From the NCBI GenBank assembly GCA_003225555.1, contig QIAM01000057.1, forward strand, positions 1 through 46,004: a stretch of DNA of 46,004 bases, in the 5' to 3' direction. Each line of letters opens with the position of its first letter. The first letter of the stretch is position 1. A model generated the notes under the pieces. It ran no database searches. It saw only the letters and a program-made list of their open reading frames with translations, and was not told where the DNA came from. Below are positions 1 to 7,272 of this stretch, piece by piece. The position numbers and the translations under genes were made by a program. This DNA is from Acidobacteriota bacterium. GTDB taxonomy: Bacteria; Acidobacteriota; Terriglobia; Terriglobales; Acidobacteriaceae.

Positions 1-39
1 GCTCTTGTGAGTCAGTACGTCAGATAATCTCGCCAAGGT

Positions 40-411
40 ATGGAATCCCCAAAGCAGCCTGCCCTGCGGGCGCCAAGAGCGCATTTTGTCGATCCCACTC
101 CGGCGGTTCTGCGACTCAAAGATGGCTGCTGTGTCGCAAGCAACCTGAGAGTTGTTTCCCTGACCGGCGGCTTGCTCTCCATAGCTCATGTTGTCGATGC
201 CGGGTGTGACGCCAAGGTGATGTTTCTGACGGAGGCTGGGATGGTGCTGGGCTCCGCAGAGATGCTGAACCCACTGTCTCGGAGCCTGCAAGCCTTTCGT
301 TTTGTTGCCCTTCACAGCGACGATCAGACCAGGCTGAAAACCGCAATTCAGAACTTCGTCGACCACAACCGCAGTGACCAGAGCCAGATCGAACGCTCGC
401 GAGCTTGGTGA
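40..411 (+). CDS. PilZ-like domain protein
   Basis: A 123-residue soluble protein. Residues 20-105 have the look of a degenerate PilZ beta-barrel: alternating hydrophobic strands, a central SLTGGL turn where PilZ proteins carry their (D/N)xSxxG motif, and a closing strand with FRFVAL. The usual RxxxR half of the c-di-GMP site is not obvious, so nucleotide binding is uncertain. No signal peptide or membrane segment is visible. The last 15 residues are polar and probably disordered. It starts at the first ATG after the left window edge, with a weak AAGG just upstream. What lies upstream is not visible. Family assignment is from the fold pattern only. Confidence 0.55.
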   Translation: MESPKQPALRAPRAHFVDPTPAVLRLKDGCCVASNLRVVSLTGGLLSIAHVVDAGCDAKVMFLTEAGMVLGSAEMLNPLSRSLQAFRFVALHSDDQTRLKTAIQNFVDHNRSDQSQIERSRAW

Positions 412-591
412 ACTTCCGACGCTCCTTCCCCGGAAAGTTCATTCCTGGGCGTGTACTTGATTCCCAACTGATCGAACAAAAAGGGTAAGGGTTGGCGCGA
501 AGGCAAACGACCTGTGGATTTCCGCTTTCAGGCAGCACCCCTTGATCGCAGAGGTCACTGATAACGGCCGCAGAGAGCGCTGAGCAAAAAG

Positions 592-622
592 AAGAAAAAA
601 CCGCGACCCGTGAGTCGCGGTT
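592..622 (-). terminator. Intrinsic terminator of the H1-like gene
   Basis: A perfect 9-bp stem (AACCGCGAC / GTCGCGGTT, 599-607 and 614-622) with a six-base loop. Read on the minus strand it is followed by a long T-rich run. It lies 17 nt after the stop codon of the lysine-rich protein gene. Confidence 0.85.
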
Positions 623-639
623 CTTTGTGTCGATTTTAG

Positions 640-1032
640 TTAGCGACGGCCTTTCTTGGCTTTCTTCTTTGCTTTCTTGGCCGGCTTGCGTGCCGCTTTT
701 TTCTTAACTGGCTTCTTCGCTGCTTTTTTCTTGACCTTCTTAGCTGGCTTCTTCGCCGCCTTCTTCTTGGCAGGTTTCTTGGCTGCTTTCTTTTTCGCGG
801 CGGGTTTGCTGCTCCCTCCTCCGCCTCCGCCGATGGGGGCGGGCTTGGGTTTGGGGGCCGGAGGCGGGGGAGCGGCGACCGGTTCGCTCATTTCTGGTTC
901 CGGTGTGCCGGGCTCTTCTTCTTCCTCCTCTTCCTCTTCGAAATCTTCTTCGAGCGACTCGGTGTAAGCGCCGGCATCGCCGAATTCGTCGTCTTCTTCA
1001 CGTCCATAGAGCGTGGGATCGTAAAACGTCAT
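640..1032 (-). CDS. Histone H1-like lysine/alanine-rich protein with acidic N-terminus
   Basis: A 130-residue low-complexity protein. Residues 1-45 are strongly acidic, including a run of nine Glu. Residues 50-75 are rich in Pro, Ala and Gly, with a GGGGGG run. From about residue 78 to the end it is almost pure Lys/Ala/Pro, built from KKAAKKPAK-like repeats as in histone H1 tails and bacterial H1-like proteins. The basic tail probably binds DNA or RNA, and the acidic head may modulate this or bind other proteins. The ATG at 1032 is chosen because AGGAG lies at proper spacing before it; an upstream in-frame extension is Arg-rich and has no such site. A good promoter lies upstream and a strong terminator downstream, so it is probably monocistronic. 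Confidence 0.75.
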   Translation of the reverse strand: MTFYDPTLYGREEDDEFGDAGAYTESLEEDFEEEEEEEEEPGTPEPEMSEPVAAPPPPAPKPKPAPIGGGGGGSSKPAAKKKAAKKPAKKKAAKKPAKKVKKKAAKKPVKKKAARKPAKKAKKKAKKGRR

Positions 1033-1144
1033 TGCTCCTCCTGATCTTGATCTTTGTGGCCGCCCGCTGCGGAAACAGCACGCCCGGGCTGCGGGCACGA
1101 GAGAATTTAAAAGACCACCGGAACTTCTGCTGGAACGGCGCGCG

Positions 1145-1175
1145 ATTATAGCACGACGTTTAGTGCAGGCTGCAA
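1145..1175 (-). promoter_or_regulatory. Sigma-70-like promoter for the H1-like gene
   Basis: On the minus strand TTGCAG (1170-1175) and a perfect TATAAT (1145-1150) are separated by 19 bp, about 110 nt before the start codon. The spacing is slightly long. Confidence 0.5.
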
Positions 1176-1251
1176 GCACTCTGGATACAGCCTGGCTGCC
1201 TATCCCTGTTATCACAGCCGACGGGTCGAGGGGAAGAGGAATCGCAAAGGG

Positions 1252-1282
1252 CGGGCTTCGGGCTTCAGCTTTCGGGCTTCGG
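1252..1282. repeat. Dispersed 31-bp repeat, copy 1
   Basis: Thirty-one bases built from CGGGCTTC-type units. An identical copy lies at 13471-13501. This copy sits just downstream of the stop codon of the frameshifted lipoprotein gene. Confidence 0.8.
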
Positions 1283-1303
1283 CGCGGCTTGACAACCTCA
1301 GGA

Positions 1304-3228
1304 TCAGCGAAGCGTGAGCAGTTGCCCCGCTTTCGGCCGGTTGAGGTTCGGCCGTGACAGGCCAGTCACGACTCTGGAATCGCCGCGAATTGCCGGGGTG
1401 GAGGCTCCCGCGCTAATCGAGATGGGTGCCGAGACCACGGTGGACGACGCGCTGGGCAGAGAGGAACGACGGGGGCTGGTCTCCATATTGGCGCTGCCAT
1501 CAACCTGAGGGTGGATGGCGAAAACATAAGTGTTCCCACCCGACAGGGGCAATAGGGTTGTGGAAGTCTTTGCAGTGAAAAAAAGCCCGGCTGGGACATA
1601 GGAGGCAGTTCCATCCGGGAAGGTGGTGGCTACAAAAATCTCCACACGGTAGCCAAATGGCTTGCTGCCGGTAGTTGCAGACCAGTTCAAAGTAGGGGTG
1701 GTCGTCGTGAGCGTTGCCGGGGTATAGAGACTACTTCCGTTGATGGTGGGGGTTTGAACGTTTCCAACCAGGGGCGTGAGGGAAGAACCGGCCGGCGCGA
1801 TACTCTCATCGGCTACCAGGACAAAGTCGACAGTCGAAGAGGAGTTCGGCAGCGCGATCGGTACGACGGCTTGCTGACAAAAGGTCAAGCGCCTCGTCCA
1901 GGCTGCCGGAAATCCGTCGCCGTACTGTAGCGTGCCAAGATTTTCATCTGAGAGGATGGCAGGTTGAGTATTGAAGTATCCCAAGCGGAGAAACCCGCTC
2001 CCGTTGCAGCCGCCGAAGGGACTCAACGTAAAGCCGAATCCAGAGATCTGGAGGCTCGTTCCGGCCAGCATGAGGTTTTCGCCAAGCCCGGTTCCGAGAA
2101 CATTGCGACCGGTGACGTACGGTTCGGCGTCGACGGTCATGGCGGCGGAGAACTGGGTAGGAGCAGTCGGCGAGGCATTGTTGAATAGAGGCTGCCACTG
2201 AGAACCTGAAACGGCCAACGAGAATGAGGCATCCCCGCTGTGCTGAAGTGTTGCAGAGATCGTGTTCGTGGTCCCGTTGCTCAGGGACAGGCCAGAGAGG
2301 GTGAGAGACGGACCAAGCAATAACATGCTCCAGGGTCCGTACGTAGCAGGCTCGTACTGCGTGAGAAAGGCATGCTCGACCTGCGACCAGTCGATAGTCG
2401 AGCCAACCCCAATCGATCCGGAAAAGGTGGTGGAATTCGCGGGATCGGAAAGATATCCTGGAATAAAAGCGCTTTCGGCACGGAATCCAACGTCGGTGGC
2501 GACGGGTACAGAATCCAGTCCGGAAATGTTGAAATCAAATGTGGTGATCGAAGAATTACCCAGCAGGGAGACCGGAGAGCCGGCAATGTCGAAGCCGTCG
2601 TCGAAGTTGCTGGTGCTGGTCCAGTACGCCAGAGAGCCCAGTCCTGTATTTGAAGTACCAAAGGTCAGCCAGTAGTAGCCCGCCGGAACTCCAGGAATGC
2701 TAATCACACCGGGCGCAGTACGAGAACCAGTGAACACCGAGAGGGATCCATCCGGTTGCGGAACCACCGCCGCTACCACGCGGCTGACGAGCGAATCCAG
2801 TGGGACCTGTTGCTGCCCGGTCGGTGTCCAGTACGTCAGCGTGTCCTTCACTGTGACGGTTCCGTTCGGCGAGAGGGACCAGGACTGTAAAGCAGTTCCA
2901 CCTTCGGAAGTGGTGGCGGTGATGGTAAAGCTGTTGGGTACGCGCGATTGCGACGCCGAAGGCGTCCAGGACAGACTGTTGCCGCTGTTGCCGCCTAGAG
3001 AGGCGCCGGCAGGGGGGCTGACAGTGAAAAGCTGACGCTGCCTCCGGCGGGATCGGTTGCGGTCACTGCGTATGAGTAAGTCGTGTCTTGTGCAGCGGCC
3101 GTTCCGGGAGTGCTCGTAAAAACCGGTGCGGCAGGCGCGACATGCATGCTCGCACCTCCGCAAGAAACAAGGCCGAGGAGAGAGAACAACGCAACAGCGA
3201 AGACGAGTGGGTGGCGCGCGCTGGACAC
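1304..3228 (-). pseudogene. Secreted Ig-like/fibronectin-like lipoprotein, frameshifted
   Basis: The 5' part starts at GTG 3228, with GGAGG five nt before it. It encodes a lipoprotein signal ending LLGLVSCGG, then a putative Ig-type strand set (FTSTPGTAAAQDTTYSYAVTATDP begins the domain). This frame stops near 3002. The downstream frame continues the same domain (PPAGASLGG, SLSWTPS) and runs about 560 residues to 1304. Its Ser/Thr-rich middle is unrecognised, and a fibronectin-III-like region (TTPTLNWSATTGSKPFGYRVEI) lies near the C-terminus. The break falls at a run of six G on the plus strand (3012-3017); seven would restore one frame. It may be a sequencing error, a real pseudogene or phase variation. 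Intact, it would be a surface lipoprotein of about 640 aa. Confidence 0.65.
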
Positions 3229-3416
3229 TTGAACCTCCTGGGACGGGGACAAGGGCCGAGGAGGAGACTTTACCGCAGAGAAAACGCGGCTGTCCAGCGC
3301 GCGTTCAGGATTAGGCTCAAGCGCGGTCCAAGAGAGCGCACTGAAGAGCTGCGGCTCGCTGCGGGCGAGGAGGTGACGCGGCCAGCCTTAAGTGGATTCC
3401 ATTTCTCAATGGCGAC

Positions 3417-3725
3417 TTACTTCAGGGTTTTCACAAACTCCGCTACCGCCTTGGAGTCATCGGCCGAGAGACTGGCCTGGGGTTTCTTGTGGGGTGGTTT
3501 CCTGGCGTCGTTGCCCTTGGTGAGCATGTCGGCGATTTGAACTGCGGTCAGGGTCGTACCTCTTACGGCGGGACCGATTTTTCCCTCACCCTCGGGGCCA
3601 TGACAGGTCGCGCACTTGGCCTTAAAGATGGCCGCTCCGTCCTGCGCGAAGGCGGGCTGGGGTAGGACGAAAGTGATGGCCAGGGCGGTGGCAAGAATCA
3701 GAACGACCGGGGTGCAGCGTCGCAT
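3417..3725 (-). CDS. Small secreted mono-heme cytochrome c
   Basis: 102 residues. A cleavable signal peptide ends in AFA (about residue 27). CATCH at 38-42 is the heme c attachment motif, and the C-terminal helix (SKAVAEFVKTLK) is typical of class I cytochromes c. It would act in the periplasm as an electron carrier. The distal ligand is odd: where related sequences have a Met shortly before the LS turn, this one has Gln83, and the only Met of the mature protein (67) is placed too early. His79 could substitute. GGAGG precedes the ATG at good spacing. No redox partner gene is adjacent. Confidence 0.85.
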   Translation of the reverse strand: MRRCTPVVLILATALAITFVLPQPAFAQDGAAIFKAKCATCHGPEGEGKIGPAVRGTTLTAVQIADMLTKGNDARKPPHKKPQASLSADDSKAVAEFVKTLK

Positions 3726-3807
3726 GAGACCTCCGCAGGTAATTCGAAACAGCCGGCTGGGGCCCGAGAGTTGTGGACATTGTACCCCGTGCCGGACCCA
3801 AATGGGG

Positions 3808-4284
3808 TCATTCGCCGGGATGAATACTGGCTCGCGAGATTCTCAACTTCCAGACTCCGTTTGTTCTGGTGAAGATATGAGTGGTGTCTTCGTGGGCGAC
3901 ATTGCCGTTCTCTTTGGCGGTGTATATCTTGACGTAGGCCGCGACGGCAGTATCACCCAGGATGTAGATGTGCATGTCCTTGGTCTCGACGGAGTAGGGA
4001 GGAGCCTGGCCGGCATGGGCCCGGAAGTTCTTCAGGAGGTCGGCCTTACCCGGTCCAATGCCGTGAGGCGTCAGGTTCACGTAATCGTTGGCCAGGACTC
4101 GGTCAATTATGGCGGGATCCGTTTCTTTTTCGGCGCTGACGAAGTCGGCTTCGATCTGCTCGATGGCTTGAATGTCGGATTGCTGACGAGTTGCAGTGGC
4201 GGAGGGCTGTGGATTGGGTTGGCCCTGAGCGAAGGCGGCGACCGGGGACAGCAAAATTACCGAGAGCAGAATGGTATAACCCAT
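3808..4284 (-). CDS. Secreted NTF2-like (SnoaL/DUF4440) protein
   Basis: 158 residues. A signal peptide (1-19, ending AAFAQ) precedes a low-complexity linker. An NTF2-like cone fold follows at about 35-155: a helix with AIEQIEADFVSAEKETD, a strand with LANDYVNLTPHG, and strands ending THIFTRTNGVWKLRISRAS. Members of this fold range from enzymes to ligand-binding proteins, so the activity is unknown. The start ATG is preceded by GGAGG. It lies 82 bp upstream of the cytochrome c gene on the same strand and could be co-transcribed with it. Confidence 0.75.
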   Translation of the reverse strand: MGYTILLSVILLSPVAAFAQGQPNPQPSATATRQQSDIQAIEQIEADFVSAEKETDPAIIDRVLANDYVNLTPHGIGPGKADLLKNFRAHAGQAPPYSVETKDMHIYILGDTAVAAYVKIYTAKENGNVAHEDTTHIFTRTNGVWKLRISRASIHPGE

Positions 4285-4365
4285 CGAGGCCTCCGAAGGA
4301 GTTGAGATGGTTGAGGAATGTTCGGATCGAGCGTTCTTGCGCGGGATTTATTCCGTGATCCGCAA

Positions 4366-6393
4366 TTAGCGGGCCTGCTGGACGATCAGAATCATGCCCG
4401 GGCGAAGGATGCCAACGTCGTGGTTGTTGCGTTTGAGGGTGTCGACGCTGGTCTTGTAGTACGTGGCGATGGAGTAGAGAGTTTCACCACTTTTTACTCT
4501 GTGGCGAACGACCGTGGGTTCGGGCGCTGCGGAATCCGCGCTGCTTTCGGCGGGCTTGGAGCCTGATTTCACGGTGCTGGCGGTCTCCCCCGTCTTGCTG
4601 CGCTTCGGGGATTTGCTGGCACGCGAAGTGCTGGACTCCGCCGTCGGCGTGATCGGCAGGTGTAGCGCTAGCACTCTGCGTCCGCGGAGGCTGTCGCCGC
4701 GCAACCCGTTCCAGCGGCGGAGCATTTGCGGCGAGATGCCGAAGTTCTCGGCGACGCTCTGAACCGTGTCTCCGGAATGAACTCTGTATCGTGTGATGCG
4801 GCGGGCGTAGGTCGCTGTGTCGCTTACGTGCTTGCCGGGTGCGATGGGAATGATCACCTTGGCATCGGCTTCCAGTTCGTTGCCGTCGAGGTGGTTGGCT
4901 TGCGCGATCGACTTGACCGGAATCCGATACGTATGGGACAGGGAAGCTAGCGTGTCGCCGGAATGCACGGTGTGATAGCGCCACCATAGCCGCTTGTCCG
5001 AAGGAATGGCGGCAATCGCGGTTTGGTATTGATCTTTCGTCCCGGCGGGCAGGTGCAGCTCGAACTTTCCGTCGCGAGGAGTGGTAAGACGCAGCAGGCT
5101 GGGGTTCAGATCCTGCAAGTCAGCCTGGGTCGCGCCTACGCACTGGGCGACCAACCGCAGATCCACCGGGTAGTTGATTGACACAGAGTCGAATTTGGCG
5201 GGCTCGTCCATTGAGACGTCATCGAACCCGTACTGGGACAGGTTCTTGGTCATGATGGTGACCGCGATAATGATTGGAACGTAGTTCCGCGTCTCCTTGG
5301 GCAGGACGTTGCGGCGGTAGAGTTCCCAGAAGTCGGCGTAGCCGGTGCGCTTCACGGCTGCTTGCACTCTTCCCGGGCCGGAGTTGTAGGCGGCCATCGC
5401 CAGGTACCAGTCGCCGAACTGGTTATAGAGGTCTTTCAGGTGGCGGGCGGCGGCGCGGGTGGACTTTTCGGGGTCCTGACGGTCGTCGACGTACATGTTG
5501 TGGGACAGGCCGTATCCGCGGGCACGGCTTGCCATGAACTGCCAGATACCGCGGGCGCCCACGCGCGAGACGGCAAGCGGGTGGAATCCGGATTCGGCTT
5601 GCGCCAGGTAGATCAGATCCTGGGGCACGCCTTCTTCCTTCAGTATCGGCAGCATCGTGTTGCGATAGCGGCCGGAGCGGGCGAAGGCGCGCTCGAAGGT
5701 GCCGCGTCCGCGATTGGAGAAGTAGGTGATGTAGCCGGCGACCTGGTCGGTCATCATGAGCGGTAGGTCGGACCGGGTCGACTTGATCTCGGCCTGAGCC
5801 TTGGCCTTGACGTTGGGGTCGGCGGTGGGCGGAGTCATTTCGTTGGGCTCGTCAATCGGGGCGGGCTCGGACTTCTGCTGTGGCGTTTCAGTGTCACCGC
5901 CCTGACCATTGGCCGTCAGGTTGCCGAGATCGAGATGGTTCACGCCTTCGACGATGCGGTCGAATTCTCTCTCTAGGCGCTCGTCGGAACGGACGTCGAG
6001 GTTGCTGCCCAACAGCGCGTTGAAGGCTCTATCGAAATCCTGTTTGGCGGCGTCGGGCTTTCCGGCCTGATAGTTGGCCACACCTGCCTGGTAGTCCTTC
6101 TCGACGCGGGCGATCAGATCGGCGACCGGGTCGGGCTGGGGTGCGGGGGGAAGCGCTTCGGCGGAACTTGGTTTCTCCACTTGCGTTTGCGGTGCCGGTG
6201 CATTCGTCTGCGCCGGTGCTGCAGCTGGAGACTTGGGCTGGGCGGTTGCAGGAGATGGGGCAGCAGCCTTCAACGAAGGGGCGGTTGCCGGAGGCAGGAG
6301 CGGGGCGCGCTTCTGCGCAGTCTGGCAGGCGCAGATCGCCAAGAAGAGAGAGGCAAGTGCTGCCGTCCGAACATAGAGTTTTGCAAATTGCAT
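4366..6393 (-). CDS. mltD: Membrane-bound lytic murein transglycosylase D-like, triple LysM
   Basis: 675 residues. A lipoprotein signal with ICAC (Cys23 as lipidation site) is followed by a Pro/Ala-rich linker to about 90 and a helical region. The SLT domain spans about 250-350 with catalytic Glu267 in AQAESGF, then the GIWQFM and MAAYNSGPGRV motifs. Three LysM repeats follow, starting YHTVHSGDTL, YRVHSGDTV and RHRVKSGETL; the last ends at the C-terminus. It should cleave the MurNAc-GlcNAc bond of peptidoglycan to 1,6-anhydro products, anchored to the outer membrane. Domain order matches MltD, but this protein is longer because of the N-terminal linker. It is probably its own transcription unit. 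Confidence 0.92.
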   Translation of the reverse strand: MQFAKLYVRTAALASLFLAICACQTAQKRAPLLPPATAPSLKAAAPSPATAQPKSPAAAPAQTNAPAPQTQVEKPSSAEALPPAPQPDPVADLIARVEKDYQAGVANYQAGKPDAAKQDFDRAFNALLGSNLDVRSDERLEREFDRIVEGVNHLDLGNLTANGQGGDTETPQQKSEPAPIDEPNEMTPPTADPNVKAKAQAEIKSTRSDLPLMMTDQVAGYITYFSNRGRGTFERAFARSGRYRNTMLPILKEEGVPQDLIYLAQAESGFHPLAVSRVGARGIWQFMASRARGYGLSHNMYVDDRQDPEKSTRAAARHLKDLYNQFGDWYLAMAAYNSGPGRVQAAVKRTGYADFWELYRRNVLPKETRNYVPIIIAVTIMTKNLSQYGFDDVSMDEPAKFDSVSINYPVDLRLVAQCVGATQADLQDLNPSLLRLTTPRDGKFELHLPAGTKDQYQTAIAAIPSDKRLWWRYHTVHSGDTLASLSHTYRIPVKSIAQANHLDGNELEADAKVIIPIAPGKHVSDTATYARRITRYRVHSGDTVQSVAENFGISPQMLRRWNGLRGDSLRGRRVLALHLPITPTAESSTSRASKSPKRSKTGETASTVKSGSKPAESSADSAAPEPTVVRHRVKSGETLYSIATYYKTSVDTLKRNNHDVGILRPGMILIVQQAR

Positions 6394-6439
6394 ATTTCTC
6401 TATGAGTTAGCTGCCTCTCCAAAGCTGACGATCCGGGGA

Positions 6440-6445
6440 ATTCTA
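6440..6445 (-). promoter_or_regulatory. Possible extended -10 promoter of mltD
   Basis: On the minus strand TTGCTAGAAT contains an extended -10 (TGcTAGAAT) 46 nt before the mltD start. No convincing -35 is seen. Confidence 0.35.
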
Positions 6446-6613
6446 GCAAAAATCGTACCCGGCTGCCGGGCTGCGGTCAACGCCGAAAGACGACATGGGA
6501 GATTACCTTCGGCACCAGACCGCTTTGGGTACTACTTGCCTTCTTTCAGACGCTGCAGATGTCTCAAAGGTTTGAAGCAAAGCGACATCTGAGGTCCGAC
6601 GTGCAGCAGCGGT

Positions 6614-7072
6614 TCATATCCGCGAATAGTCCGGGCGCCATTGTTGGATTGCCTTCTTGATATCGGAGCGCGACAGCTTTTCGTTCAGGGCGCGCTCGAC
6701 CAATCCGGGGACTTCCGCGTCCGAGGCGAAGCGGATCGCGATGAGTTGCGCATCGGTCAGTTCCGGGATGCGCGAGCGCAAGCGGTCTGACAACAGCGTG
6801 GCCAGGCGCAGGCGCTCTTCCAGGCGAATGATGCGATCCTGATTCCGCAGGGCATAGAGGCGCAGCTTGAGGACAGTGACCACCAACGCGCTCGCCAGAA
6901 GAACCAGGGCAACGGCGTGAAAATTATCGCGGAAGTCGCTCGATGTGATATGGGCAAATAAGTGGATGATGGCCGCGAGGAGCGCGAGGGCGAAGACGGG
7001 AATCGCAAAGAAGTGATACAGGGGATCGAAGCGCGTGTGATTGGCGAACGTCTGAGGAACCTTCTCAGCCAT
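6614..7072 (-). CDS. DUF6526-like two-TM membrane protein
   Basis: 152 residues from the ATG at 7072, which has AAGGAG at good spacing; the longer open frame upstream is not needed. NHTRFDPLYHFF at the N-terminus, two transmembrane helices (about 18-40 and 53-75), LRLYALRNQDR, LEERLRLATLL, and the tail with QLIAIRFASDAEVP and KKAIQQWRPDY match from memory the DUF6526 family, common in Acidobacteriota and Bacteroidota. Function is unknown. Its start is 200 bp from the divergent kinase gene, so the two share an upstream region. Confidence 0.75.
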   Translation of the reverse strand: MAEKVPQTFANHTRFDPLYHFFAIPVFALALLAAIIHLFAHITSSDFRDNFHAVALVLLASALVVTVLKLRLYALRNQDRIIRLEERLRLATLLSDRLRSRIPELTDAQLIAIRFASDAEVPGLVERALNEKLSRSDIKKAIQQWRPDYSRI

Positions 7073-7257
7073 GCGGGAGTCTCCTTGTAAAGGAAGGTGC
7101 AAGTGTAACAAAAGGGCCGCGCGGGGGTGTTGACTGTTTGAAGCGCAACTCGGTTCGTCTGAGGATAGGCCGCCAGCTTTTCCAGATCCCTTGCTGCACA
7201 AAGAACATTTTGCTCGGGGTTCGACAATCAAGAACAGAACCACTACCGAAGAGGCGG

Positions 7258-7263
7258 TATAAT
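7258..7263 (+). promoter_or_regulatory. TATAAT box directly upstream of the kinase start
   Basis: A perfect TATAAT ends nine nt before the kinase ATG, which would place transcription initiation at or next to the start codon. There is no Shine-Dalgarno sequence in between. No clear -35 is seen. Confidence 0.5.
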
Positions 7264-7272
7264 CGCGCACCA

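Noticed and set aside
656..967. Plus-strand open frame rich in Phe/Ala/Leu opposite the H1-like gene
   Set aside because: It is the antisense of Lys/Ala-rich codons. The minus-strand gene has RBS, promoter and terminator.
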